A DNA stretch of 64,000 nt, from NCBI RefSeq assembly GCF_014982745.1, contig NZ_JADCKA010000003.1, forward strand, positions 1-64,000. The letters run 5' to 3'. The position numbers and the translations under genes were made by a program. The notes beneath the pieces are model-generated. The model had not been told where the DNA came from. It worked only from the letters and a program-made list of their open reading frames with translations, and did no database searches. Shown here piece after piece: positions 26,179 through 38,478 of the stretch; within the stretch, counting starts at the first letter, position 1, and each line of letters begins with the position of its first letter. The stretch comes from Gallibacter intestinalis. Lineage in GTDB: Bacteria > Bacillota > Clostridia > Peptostreptococcales > Anaerovoracaceae.

Positions 26179-27496
26179 GCCTTTGGTAGCGGTTGTCGGC
26201 AGACCTAATGTAGGTAAATCCACATTCTTTAACAGAGTTGTGGGTAGGAGAGTGGCTATAGTGGAAGACACTCCCGGTGTTACCAGAGACAGGATATATG
26301 CCGAAGCCGAATGGATGGGAATTCACTTCGCCCTCATAGATACTGGAGGTATAGAGCCTGCCAGTGCGGAGGTGATTCCCGCTCAAATGAGAGAACAGGC
26401 ACAGATTGCCATGGATACAGCGGATGTTATTCTCTTTATGACAGATGGCAAGGCTGGCCTTACTGCAGACGACAGAGAAGTAGCAAATATGCTAAGAAAA
26501 ACAGGAAAACCTGTTGTCTTGGCTGTAAATAAAATAGATACGGCGGCTCTGCCAGATGACTTTTACGATTTTTATGAGCTGGGCATAGGTGAACCTTTAC
26601 CTCTTTCATCAGCTAACATGCTAGGTATAGGAGATATACTGGATGCCCTTGTGGGAGAATTTCCTAAGGATGCAGATACCGAGGAAGACGACAGCATAAA
26701 AATAGCAGTAATCGGAAAGCCTAATGTGGGCAAATCATCCTTTGTCAATGCCATAACAGGTGAAAACCGTGTAATAGTATCAAATATTGCCGGCACCACA
26801 AGAGACTCCATAGACACACCTGTGGAAATAGACGGAGTTAAGTATACGCTCATAGATACGGCAGGTATAAGGAGAAAGAGCAAGGTTAACGAAAATATAG
26901 AAAAGTACAGCGTTATCCGTGCCGTGGCGGCAATCGAGAGATGCGATGTGTGTCTTCTTATGATAGATGCAGTTGAAGGAATCACTGAACAGGATAAAAA
27001 AATCGCAGGGGTTGCCCATGAGGCCGGTAAAGGCATAGTGGTTGTGGTAAATAAATGGGACCTTATAGAAAAGGACAGCCATACCATGAACCAGTTCCAA
27101 AAGACAATAGATGCGGAAATGACTTTTATGTCCTACGCACCAAGTATCTTTATTTCCGTGGAGGAAAAGCAGAGGGTAAAAAATGTCATCGAGCTGGCAA
27201 GGGCTGTTTCCGAAAACAGAGCCATGAGAGTGCCTACCGGTCAGCTTAATTCACTGATTTCTGATGCGGTGCTGATGAAGCAGCCTCCATCGGATAAGGG
27301 TAAGCGACTTAAGATTTACTATGCTGCTCAGGTGGGAGTAAAGCCTCCTCTGTTTTCATTTAAGATCAATTCCAGACCGCTGATGCATTTCTCCTATGCC
27401 AGATATCTGGAGAACAAAATAAGGGAAGCCTATGGATTTGAAGGTACTTCCATAAAATTCGTTTTCAGAGAGAAAGGTGAAAAAGAAGATGTATAG
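26171..27496 (+). CDS. der: Ribosome biogenesis GTPase Der (EngA)
   Basis: A 441-residue double-GTPase for 50S maturation. G domain 1 has GRPNVGKSTFFN near residue 10 and NKID; G domain 2 has GKPNVGKSSFVN near 181 and NKWD. A C-terminal KH-like domain follows, with the signature YAAQVGVKPP. It overlaps ftsY upstream and plsY downstream by eight bases each. Confidence 0.98.
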   Translation: MSKPLVAVVGRPNVGKSTFFNRVVGRRVAIVEDTPGVTRDRIYAEAEWMGIHFALIDTGGIEPASAEVIPAQMREQAQIAMDTADVILFMTDGKAGLTADDREVANMLRKTGKPVVLAVNKIDTAALPDDFYDFYELGIGEPLPLSSANMLGIGDILDALVGEFPKDADTEEDDSIKIAVIGKPNVGKSSFVNAITGENRVIVSNIAGTTRDSIDTPVEIDGVKYTLIDTAGIRRKSKVNENIEKYSVIRAVAAIERCDVCLLMIDAVEGITEQDKKIAGVAHEAGKGIVVVVNKWDLIEKDSHTMNQFQKTIDAEMTFMSYAPSIFISVEEKQRVKNVIELARAVSENRAMRVPTGQLNSLISDAVLMKQPPSDKGKRLKIYYAAQVGVKPPLFSFKINSRPLMHFSYARYLENKIREAYGFEGTSIKFVFREKGEKEDV

Positions 27497-28130
27497 TGAA
27501 TCAGGGATTTTAAATCTTACGGGAACAGGCGCTCTAATTGGCATGATACTGATGCTGATAGTGGCATATTTTATAGGAAATGTTTCACCGTCCATATTGA
27601 TTGGTAAGGCTAAAGGTATAGACATAAAAAAAGAGGGAAGCGGAAACGCAGGCACCACCAATGCCCTAAGGGTGCTGGGAAAGAAAGCAGCTGTGGCAAC
27701 ACTTGTTATAGATGTTTTAAAAGGTACTTTAGCTGTGGTTTTAGGCGGAGTTCTTTTAGGACAGGTAACGGCAGCTTGGTGTGTGGCAGCAGTTTTTGCA
27801 GGCCATGTTTGGCCGGCCTTCTTCGGATTTCGTGGAGGAAAAGGAGTTGCCACTGCCTTTGGAGCTTTGTGCGGTTACCTTCCTGCCATGGGATTTACAG
27901 CTCTTGCAATAGTTGTTGTGGGAGTTTTGATTTCTAGAAGAATGTCCTTTGGCTCAATACTGGGAGCTGCAACTTTTCCGCTGGTGGCGTATTTTTATGA
28001 TAAAAGCTTTGTGCCTATAGGTACCGTGTTGGCGGTGCTAGTAATCATTAAGCACAGAGCCAATATCGTAAGGCTAATCCACGGTGAAGAACCTAAGCTT
28101 GGTGAAAAGAAAAAGGAGACTGGCAAATGA
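27489..28130 (+). CDS. plsY: Glycerol-3-phosphate acyltransferase PlsY
   Basis: Membrane acyltransferase that moves an acyl group from acyl-phosphate (made by PlsX) to glycerol-3-phosphate. About 213 residues and five or more transmembrane segments. Loop motifs: GSGNAGTTNALRVLG, FRGGKGVATAFG and the C-terminal HRANIVRLIHGEEPKLG. I prefer ATG 27489, nine bases after AAGGTG, over the GTG at 27477 inside that site. It overlaps der and gpsA (ATGA). Confidence 0.95.
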   Translation: MYSESGILNLTGTGALIGMILMLIVAYFIGNVSPSILIGKAKGIDIKKEGSGNAGTTNALRVLGKKAAVATLVIDVLKGTLAVVLGGVLLGQVTAAWCVAAVFAGHVWPAFFGFRGGKGVATAFGALCGYLPAMGFTALAIVVVGVLISRRMSFGSILGAATFPLVAYFYDKSFVPIGTVLAVLVIIKHRANIVRLIHGEEPKLGEKKKETGK

Positions 28131-29128
28131 GTCGAATAGGAGTGATAGGAGCCGGCAGCTGGGGAACAGCCTTGGCAACCGTATTGGCAGGTAAAGGCCA
28201 CGATGTGACTATATGGCTACGAAATAAAGAGCAGGCCGAGGAGATGCAAAAAGATAGGGAAAATAAAAAGTATCTTCCAGGCGTTAAATTAGCTGACAAT
28301 ATAAAGATAACAGGAGATAAAGAGGAAGCGGCAAAGGACGCAGAAGCGTTGCTGTTTTCAGTGCCTGCCCAGTCCTTTAGAGATGTATTTAAAGAAACGA
28401 TGTCCTTTGCAAAGGCAGATGTCATAGTAATAAATGCGGCAAAGGGGATTGAAAAGGGCAGCTTACTTAGGCTTTCCCAGGTGGCTGAGGAAATAGTTCC
28501 GGATATTGAAAGCAGATATGCCGTTATTTCCGGTCCAAGTCATGCGGAGGAAGTAGGCAGAAGATTGCCGACTACTGTGGCTGTAGCATCAACGGATGAG
28601 GTTACAGCATCAACGGTTCAGGATTTATTCTTTACGGATAGATTCAGGACATATATACAGGATGATGTCGTAGGAGTGGAGCTTGGCGGAGCCCTTAAAA
28701 ATATCATAGCCCTAGGTGCGGGAATCTCCGACGGAATGGGCTTTGGAGATAATGCGAAGGCGGCTCTTATGACGAGAGGTCTTGCAGAAATCGCCAGATT
28801 GGGAATAGCTCTCGGTGCTAAAAGCGATACTTTCTTGGGGCTTACAGGCGTGGGAGACCTTATTGTTACATGTACATCTATGCACAGCCGAAACAGAAGG
28901 TGCGGTATTCTTATAGGCCAGGGTAAAACTCCTAAGGAAGCCACAGACGAGATAGGAATGGTTGTAGAGAGCATGTCCACCACAATTGCTGCATACGGAC
29001 TAGCTAAAGCAAGCGGAGTGGAAATGCCTATAACTGAAAAAATATATGAAGTTATAAACGGTATGACCGATGCGGATGCTGCCGTTGAAACACTTATGGG
29101 AAGAGAAAGGAAGCATGAAAAAATTTAA
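28127..29128 (+). CDS. gpsA: Glycerol-3-phosphate dehydrogenase (NAD(P)+)
   Basis: Reduces dihydroxyacetone phosphate to sn-glycerol-3-phosphate, the substrate of PlsY next door. 333 residues; GAGSWGTALATVLAGKGHDV is the N-terminal Rossmann motif, with SGPSHAEEV and KNIIALGAGISDGMGFGDN as family blocks including the catalytic Lys. Translationally coupled to plsY and overlapping miaB by 14 bases. Confidence 0.97.
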   Translation: MSRIGVIGAGSWGTALATVLAGKGHDVTIWLRNKEQAEEMQKDRENKKYLPGVKLADNIKITGDKEEAAKDAEALLFSVPAQSFRDVFKETMSFAKADVIVINAAKGIEKGSLLRLSQVAEEIVPDIESRYAVISGPSHAEEVGRRLPTTVAVASTDEVTASTVQDLFFTDRFRTYIQDDVVGVELGGALKNIIALGAGISDGMGFGDNAKAALMTRGLAEIARLGIALGAKSDTFLGLTGVGDLIVTCTSMHSRNRRCGILIGQGKTPKEATDEIGMVVESMSTTIAAYGLAKASGVEMPITEKIYEVINGMTDADAAVETLMGRERKHEKI

Positions 29129-30425
29129 TATATTAACACTTGGCTGTCAGATGAACGAAAGGGACAGCGAAACACTGGCGGGAATGCTTACAGAAATGGG
29201 ATATGAGCAGATTGATGACAGAAATCAAGCTGATATTGCCATAATAAATACATGCAGCGTCAGAGATCACGCTGACAGAAGATTTTTCGGGATGCTGGGA
29301 CAGCTGAAAAAAATAAAGGAAAAGAATCCTGGATTTATCGTATGCGTATGCGGCTGTATGATGCAGCAACAGCATATAATAGATCAGATAAAGGAAAAGT
29401 ATCCGTGGGTTGATATAATATTTGGAACTCACAATATACATAGATTTCCAAGGCTTCTGGGAAATGTAATTTCGGAAAAGGAAAAACAGATTGAAATATG
29501 GGAGGACGGAGGCGAAATTGTAGAAGGACTGCCTTCAAAGCGTCTGTATAAGCATAAGGCCTTTGTCAATATCATGTTCGGCTGCAATAATTTCTGCACC
29601 TACTGTATTGTTCCATATACCAGGGGCCGGGAAAGAAGCAGAAGACCTGAGGATATACTGGCAGAAATAAAGAGGCTGGTGGATGATGGTGTAAAAGAAA
29701 TCACATTGTTGGGACAAAATGTTAATTCGTACAAGGGAGAAGGCGGAGTTGATTTTGCCGATTTGCTTAGGATGATTAACGAAGTCGACGGTATAGAGAG
29801 AATTAGATTTATGACATCACATCCGAAGGATCTTTCGGACAGACTGATAGATGTATACAGGGATTGTGATAAGGTGTGCAGCTTTTTCCATTTACCTGTG
29901 CAGTCGGGAAATGACAATATCCTAAAGAGAATGAACAGGAGATATACGGCAGATGATTATATGGAGCTTGTAAGAAAGCTTCGTGAGGCAAGACCGGATA
30001 TAAGTCTTACCACCGATATAATCGTGGGATTCCCAGGCGAGACGGAAGAGGAATTCGAAGATACTCTTAAGCTCGTTGAAGCGGTGAATTTTGACAGTGC
30101 CTTTACCTTTATGTATTCAAAAAGGAAGGGAACGCCTGCAGCGGAGTATGATGATCAGATTCCAGAGGAAATCAAGCACGACAGATTTGACCGACTGGTT
30201 GAAACCGTTAATCGCTGTGCAGCAGATAGAAATGCTCGCTTTGTAGGGCAGATAACTCCTGTACTGGTTGAAGGCGTCAGCAAAAGCGACGAGGGCTGCG
30301 TCACAGGAAGAAATCCTCAAAATAAGATTGTGAACTTCCCCGGTGATGCATCACTTACGGGCACGATTGTAAATGTAAAAATAAGTGAAGCGGGCACGTT
30401 CAGCCTAGTTGGAAAAATGGTATAA
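29115..30425 (+). CDS. miaB: tRNA-2-methylthio-N6-dimethylallyladenosine synthase MiaB
   Basis: Radical-SAM methylthiotransferase acting on A37 of tRNAs that read U-starting codons. 436 residues: N-terminal UPF0004 domain with TLGCQMNERDSE and further Cys residues for one cluster, the radical SAM motif CNNFCTYCIVPYTRGRERS, and a C-terminal TRAM domain from about 375. I start at ATG 29115 inside the gpsA end; the longer frame adds an extension read from gpsA codons. Confidence 0.97.
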   Translation: MKKFNILTLGCQMNERDSETLAGMLTEMGYEQIDDRNQADIAIINTCSVRDHADRRFFGMLGQLKKIKEKNPGFIVCVCGCMMQQQHIIDQIKEKYPWVDIIFGTHNIHRFPRLLGNVISEKEKQIEIWEDGGEIVEGLPSKRLYKHKAFVNIMFGCNNFCTYCIVPYTRGRERSRRPEDILAEIKRLVDDGVKEITLLGQNVNSYKGEGGVDFADLLRMINEVDGIERIRFMTSHPKDLSDRLIDVYRDCDKVCSFFHLPVQSGNDNILKRMNRRYTADDYMELVRKLREARPDISLTTDIIVGFPGETEEEFEDTLKLVEAVNFDSAFTFMYSKRKGTPAAEYDDQIPEEIKHDRFDRLVETVNRCAADRNARFVGQITPVLVEGVSKSDEGCVTGRNPQNKIVNFPGDASLTGTIVNVKISEAGTFSLVGKMV

Positions 30426-34143
<3,718 letters not shown>

Positions 34144-34173
34144 TATTTACAGTTAGCATGACTGGACGATAAT

Positions 34174-34210
34174 AAAGACGCGGCATCGATAATGGGTGCC
34201 GCGTCTTTTA
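34174..34210 (+). terminator. Rho-independent terminator after nifJ
   Basis: AAAGACGCGGCA (34174-34185) pairs perfectly with TGCCGCGTCTTT (34197-34208), with T residues after. A strong 12-pair stem. Confidence 0.9.
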
Positions 34211-34276
34211 CAGTAGGGAGAAGGGAAGGAGCGTTTGCAATTTAAAAACGCTTTCGTGCACAATAGTGGACATCTG

Positions 34277-34305
34277 TTGACAAAATATGACTAAAATGTT
34301 ATAAT
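34277..34305 (+). promoter_or_regulatory. Full-consensus promoter in a gene-free stretch
   Basis: TTGACA (34277-34282), 17-base spacer ending TGT, TATAAT (34300-34305). Every position matches, including the extended -10. No protein gene starts within 400 bases downstream. Confidence 0.85.
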
Positions 34306-34311
34306 GCACAT

Positions 34312-34430
34312 ACAATAAAAGCAATACAGATGAATAAGCATTCGGCTTATAAACTAGCTTTCTTTCTTATTCACATTTCATATACCTAAGAGCTGTGCGG
34401 GGATAATCTTCGAACAGCTTTTTGGTTTTT
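34312..34430 (+). ncRNA. Candidate small RNA of about 120 nt
   Basis: The stretch begins at the predicted start of a perfect promoter and ends in a terminator: AAGAGCTGT (34388-34396) with ACAGCTTTT (34414-34422), enclosing CGGGG/CTTCG with loop ATAAT, then T-rich sequence to 34430. A 5' hairpin TGAATAAG/CTTATTCA (34331-34338 with 34366-34373) is present. No ORF of note. I could not match it to 6S, SRP, tmRNA or a riboswitch class. It could also be the leader of the gene at 34746. Confidence 0.5.
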
Positions 34431-34433
34431 TGA

Positions 34434-34486
34434 TGACTTGACACAATTTGCTTAAAGCAAATTGATGTAAGTAACATACAGAAATT
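34434..34486 (+). repeat. Palindromic intergenic repeat, copy C
   Basis: TGACTT...CAATTTGCTT-A-AAGCAAATTG...AAGT with tail ACATACAGAAATT, near-identical to copy B at 13914 with two differences near the end. It lies between the candidate small RNA and a further hairpin, and carries no ORF. Confidence 0.75.
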
Positions 34487-34490
34487 GTAA

Positions 34491-34525
34491 CGTAAAAGAC
34501 AGGCTCAAGAGCCTGTCTTTTTACG
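34491..34525. terminator. Bidirectional hairpin terminator
   Basis: CGTAAAAGACAGGC pairs with GCCTGTCTTTTTACG around TCAAGA, with one bulge; A and T runs flank it on each strand. Probably a backup terminator in the gene-free stretch. Confidence 0.65.
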
Positions 34526-34679
34526 ATTTGATTTGAAAAGATGTACGTTGTTATACGATTGGTTTTATACAAATGACTTAAGGATTTAACTACAATATTA
34601 ATATAGCAAATATTATGTGTAGTGTCAACAAAAAAATATAAAAATAATTGTGAAATATGATAAATAAGTTGTGGGGCGA

Positions 34680-34708
34680 TTGCAAAAAGCCGGTCTGACA
34701 TATATAAT
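34680..34708 (+). promoter_or_regulatory. Promoter for the YbaK-type gene
   Basis: TTGCAA (34680-34685), 17-base spacer, TATAAT (34703-34708), 37 bases before the ATG. Confidence 0.7.
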
Positions 34709-34745
34709 GATTGTTGTATTCTAATAAATATAACAGGAGAGAAAA

Positions 34746-35222
34746 ATGGCTATAGAAAAAGTAAGAGAATATTTTAAAACTCTGGGTATCGAGGATAGAA
34801 TTAAGGAATTTGATGTTTCCAGTGCTACAGTTGAACTGGCGGCAGAGGCAGTTGGAACGGAACCGGCAAGAATATGCAAGACGCTTTCATTTAAGAAGCC
34901 AGAGGGCGGTTGCATACTGATTCAGACTGCAGGAGATACTAAGATAAAAAACCAGAAATTTAAACAGAAATTCGGATTTAAAGCAAAGATGCTGACTCCG
35001 GATGAGGTTATTGAATATACAGGACATGCCATAGGTGGTGTCTGTGCCTTTGCCATCGAAAGAGACGATGTGGATGTATATGCAGATGAAAGCATGAAGA
35101 GATTTGAAACTGTATTTCCGGCATGCGGAAGCAGCAACAGTGCAATAGAATTCACATGCGATGAGCTCTTTGAAGTGTCAAAGGCCAAAGAATGGATTGA
35201 TGTCTGCGATATAGCAGAATAA
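34746..35222 (+). CDS. YbaK/EbsC-family aminoacyl-tRNA deacylase
   Basis: A 158-residue single-domain protein of the YbaK/ProX editing family, which removes mischarged amino acids from tRNA. Landmarks include CKTLSFKKPEGGCILIQTAGDTKI with the conserved Lys, and GHAIGGVCAFAIE. Which tRNA it clears cannot be read. AGGAGAG precedes the ATG. It is a single gene with promoter and terminator. Confidence 0.85.
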   Translation: MAIEKVREYFKTLGIEDRIKEFDVSSATVELAAEAVGTEPARICKTLSFKKPEGGCILIQTAGDTKIKNQKFKQKFGFKAKMLTPDEVIEYTGHAIGGVCAFAIERDDVDVYADESMKRFETVFPACGSSNSAIEFTCDELFEVSKAKEWIDVCDIAE

Positions 35223-35246
35223 ACGGATACAAAAAGATATGACTTA

Positions 35247-35281
35247 AAAAAGATGGTTACTGGTTGGTAACCATCTTTTTG
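35247..35281. terminator. Bidirectional terminator between convergent genes
   Basis: AAAAAGATGGTTAC pairs with GTAACCATCTTTTT around TGGTTG. It serves both the YbaK-type gene and the convergent citrate synthase gene. Confidence 0.9.
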
Positions 35282-35289
35282 ATGTCAGT

Positions 35290-36729
35290 TTATTTCGTTC
35301 TGTTTAAAAAGTCCTTTAGACTGAACGGTTCCCTCTTTGAAAGAGGAACGAATTCCTTCTTTTCCGCTACACTCATATATGCCGGACGGATGAGCTTGTT
35401 GCCTGAAGATAACTCTTCAATACGGTGAGCTGCCCATCCTGAAAGCCTTGCCAGTGCAAATAAAGGCGTTGCAATATCATGAGGGATGTTTAGCAGCGTA
35501 TATACGAGACCGGAGTAAAGGTCCACATTGGCGCACATGGTTTTTCTTGTGCCGTGAACCTGTTCGTAAAGTTCTTCAGTTCTTTCTTCAATATATTCGC
35601 ATAGCAGATAATCATCCACATGATCAGTGTTTTCTGCAAGTTTTTTAGCAAGTCCCTTCAAGAGAACGGCTCTCGGGTCGGATAAAGTGTATACCGCATG
35701 ACCCATACCGTAGATAAGTCCGCTTTTGTCATTTGCCTGTTTTTTAAGAACCTTTATCAGATATTCATCTACAGCCTTATGATCATTTATATCTTTTACA
35801 TTGGCCTTAAGATCCTTAATCATCTTAATAACCTGGATGTTTGCTCCGCCGTGTTTAGGACCCTTGAGAGCGCCTATGCCGGCCGATATAGCTGAATATG
35901 TATCGGTGCCGGAGGATGATACCAAGTGAATTGTAAATGCCGAGTTATTACCGCCACCGTGTTCTGCATGAAGCACAAGGCAAATGTCGAGACATTTAGC
36001 TTCCAAATCAGTATATTTTCCGTGTGGTCTGAGCATGCGGAGAATGTTTTCTGCAGTGCTCAGCTCAGGCAGCGGATTTCTTATATGAAGTGTTTTATTG
36101 TCAAAATATGAACTTTTTGCCTGATAAGCATAAGCCAGCAGTGCTGGGAAATATCCTATCAGGTCAATGGACTGACGCAGGACATTGGTGATGCTGGTGT
36201 CGTCCGGATTTTCATCATAACAGTAAAGAGCCAGTACAGAACGAGCTAGTTTGTTCATAATGCTTCTGGATGGAGTGGTCAGTATCATATCTCTGGCAAA
36301 ATCCGGAGGAAGCTCTCTTTTTTTAGAAATGTATTCTTTGAAGCTGTTTAACTGGCTTTTTGTAGGAAGTTCACCGAATATCAAAAGATATGTAACTTCT
36401 TCAAAGCCGAATCTATCTTCGGCTATGTAGCTTTTAACAAGATCCTGTATTTCGTATCCCCTGTAATATAATTTACCCTTTATAGGAACCTTATTTTTAT
36501 TTTCGTCTATTTTATATCCTTCAACAGCACCTATATTTGTGAGACCAACCAGTACACCTGTACCGTTTGAATTACGCAGCCCTCGCTTTACATCGTACTT
36601 TTTGTAGAGGGAGGAGTCGATATAGTTGATGGTCTCAAGCTGCTGAGACATAGTCTCCAGGAATGATTTTGGGATATTTGATGGTGTCTTTTCTCCCGGA
36701 GTTATTTTGCTTTTAAATATTCTAAACAA
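35290..36729 (-). CDS. Citrate synthase
   Basis: Condenses acetyl-CoA and oxaloacetate to citrate; in an anaerobe this probably feeds 2-oxoglutarate and glutamate synthesis. 479 residues of the Si-type fold. Catalytic residues appear in HAEHGGGNNS (His), YGMGHAVYTLSDPRA (His) and ANVDLYSGLVY (Asp). The start is TTG at 36729, nine bases after AAAGGAGG; the next Met would remove about 27 residues. No other Krebs-cycle gene is nearby. 2-methylcitrate synthase is an alternative within the family. Confidence 0.92.
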   Translation of the reverse strand: MFRIFKSKITPGEKTPSNIPKSFLETMSQQLETINYIDSSLYKKYDVKRGLRNSNGTGVLVGLTNIGAVEGYKIDENKNKVPIKGKLYYRGYEIQDLVKSYIAEDRFGFEEVTYLLIFGELPTKSQLNSFKEYISKKRELPPDFARDMILTTPSRSIMNKLARSVLALYCYDENPDDTSITNVLRQSIDLIGYFPALLAYAYQAKSSYFDNKTLHIRNPLPELSTAENILRMLRPHGKYTDLEAKCLDICLVLHAEHGGGNNSAFTIHLVSSSGTDTYSAISAGIGALKGPKHGGANIQVIKMIKDLKANVKDINDHKAVDEYLIKVLKKQANDKSGLIYGMGHAVYTLSDPRAVLLKGLAKKLAENTDHVDDYLLCEYIEERTEELYEQVHGTRKTMCANVDLYSGLVYTLLNIPHDIATPLFALARLSGWAAHRIEELSSGNKLIRPAYMSVAEKKEFVPLSKREPFSLKDFLNRTK

Positions 36730-36822
36730 GTGTGGTAACCTCCTTTCAAAGGTCGAATCGCTATTTGCCTATTGTATCACACTAAAGTGAAAAATTATAT
36801 CCTATGTATCCGTTAGGAAATG

Positions 36823-38322
36823 CTATATCTCTCTTAGATATTTTTGAGCCAGCTGAGCATCGGAAAGGCATTTAACATATCCGTCACCGATTGCCTGATC
36901 TGTTTCTGGACCTTTGCCGGCCAAAGCGACTACGGCAGGTTTGGACGCCTTTGTGATGGCCGCCTTGGCGGCTTCTTCTCTGTCAGGAATTATTTCGTAA
37001 GGTATATCCGATGGTATATGCTGTGCAATCTGCTGACATATATCTTCAACCTTTTCGTGGGCGGGATCGTCAGCGGTAAGGATTATTCTGTCCGCAAAAC
37101 GACCGGCAGTTTCGCCTAGCTCTCTGCGTCTTCCGAAGGCTTTATCTCCTGCAGAGCCAAACAGGACGGTTAACTGTCTGTCGGGATATTCGGATTTCAG
37201 CGAAGAAAGAAGCTTTTCCATACTGAAACCGTTGTGAGCGTAATCAACTACACATATAACGCTTTCGTCATCGGAAGCAAATATCTCCATACGGCCGTCA
37301 GGCTTGACATTGTAGATGCCTTCCTTGATGTATTCCATAGGAATTTCATTTTTAAAGGAAGCGACAATTGCCGCTGCTGCATTTTCCACATTAAACAAGC
37401 CGGCCATGGAAATTCTGAACTCTTCGTCAAAATCTCTTGACTGAATTTTGAAAACTGTATCTCTGCCGTCCTTGCCGATATCGTAAATGAAAAAATCGGC
37501 TTCCCTGCGAGAGGAACTGAAGGTATAGACTTCAGGTGTATCACAGGCTGCATTTAATATTCTGTCTATGTGATCTGCATCAAGATTGATTACCGTTTTG
37601 TCGGACATGGCAAACATCTTAAGCTTTGAGTTGAGATAATCATCAAAATCCGGATGCTCGTGAGGACTTATGTGGTCTTCACTTATATTCAGGAATATGG
37701 ACATATTAAATCTCATTCCCGTAACTCTGTCGTATTTTAAGCCTTGGGATGATACTTCCATGCAAAGGCGCGTAACTCCGTTATCGACACACCCTCTTAA
37801 TATATGCTGCAGTTCAACGGCTTCGGGAGTCGTCCTTCTTGAAGGTACAGTTTTAATGCCGTCGCATACGGACACTGTGGATACAAGTCCGCTTTGCACC
37901 TTTCCTAAAGCCTTCATATATGTGTCTGCGATTCCTTTAATAAAAAAGGCAGTGGTGGTTTTACCCTTTGTTCCTCCGATGGCTGTAACGTTCATTTCCT
38001 TCCAAGGCTCCCCGTCATAAAAATTTGCCAAGAGAGCCATGGACTTTCTTATGTTATTTACAATAAGTCGTGGAACACCGTTAACGGATTGATACTCTTT
38101 TTCGCTTACATAAAAAGCAGCCCCCTGTGAGACGGCTTGGGACAGATATTCCTCTTTAAAGGCAGCACCTTTACAGATAAATAGGGTACCTTCTGTAACT
38201 TCCCGTGAGTCGTAAGTTAAAAATTCGACAAGCTTATCTTCTGCTCCAAAGGATATAAAGCTTTCTAGAAGATTTGCATCCTGCAGGAGCTTCGCATATT
38301 GTGATATGGTATATCGTTCCAT
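36823..38322 (-). CDS. MurE-type UDP-N-acetylmuramyl-tripeptide ligase
   Basis: A 499-residue Mur ligase with an N-terminal UDP-binding domain, a central ATPase domain with GGTKGKTTT near residue 116, SRRTTPEAVELQ, and a C-terminal domain with VVDYAHNGFSM and LAGKGPET. It adds the third amino acid of the wall peptide. The specificity loop reads ADDPAHE rather than the DNPR of diaminopimelate enzymes, which points to Lys or another amino acid. It lies outside a cell-division cluster, so a second copy is possible. ATG 38322 follows AAAGGA; the upstream in-frame ATG overlaps that site. Confidence 0.85.
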   Translation of the reverse strand: MERYTISQYAKLLQDANLLESFISFGAEDKLVEFLTYDSREVTEGTLFICKGAAFKEEYLSQAVSQGAAFYVSEKEYQSVNGVPRLIVNNIRKSMALLANFYDGEPWKEMNVTAIGGTKGKTTTAFFIKGIADTYMKALGKVQSGLVSTVSVCDGIKTVPSRRTTPEAVELQHILRGCVDNGVTRLCMEVSSQGLKYDRVTGMRFNMSIFLNISEDHISPHEHPDFDDYLNSKLKMFAMSDKTVINLDADHIDRILNAACDTPEVYTFSSSRREADFFIYDIGKDGRDTVFKIQSRDFDEEFRISMAGLFNVENAAAAIVASFKNEIPMEYIKEGIYNVKPDGRMEIFASDDESVICVVDYAHNGFSMEKLLSSLKSEYPDRQLTVLFGSAGDKAFGRRRELGETAGRFADRIILTADDPAHEKVEDICQQIAQHIPSDIPYEIIPDREEAAKAAITKASKPAVVALAGKGPETDQAIGDGYVKCLSDAQLAQKYLREI

Positions 38323-38478
38323 ATGGATTCCTTTCATATTTGTTTTCAGATGGGTATATTATATCAGAAAAAGCTTAAAAGTAGGAGATGTGCTGTTAAA
38401 TTTCAACAAAAGTGATGAGAAATGAACATATATAGTGTATAATTAACAAATGTTGTTGTTTGTGAGGGGATAAATCTT

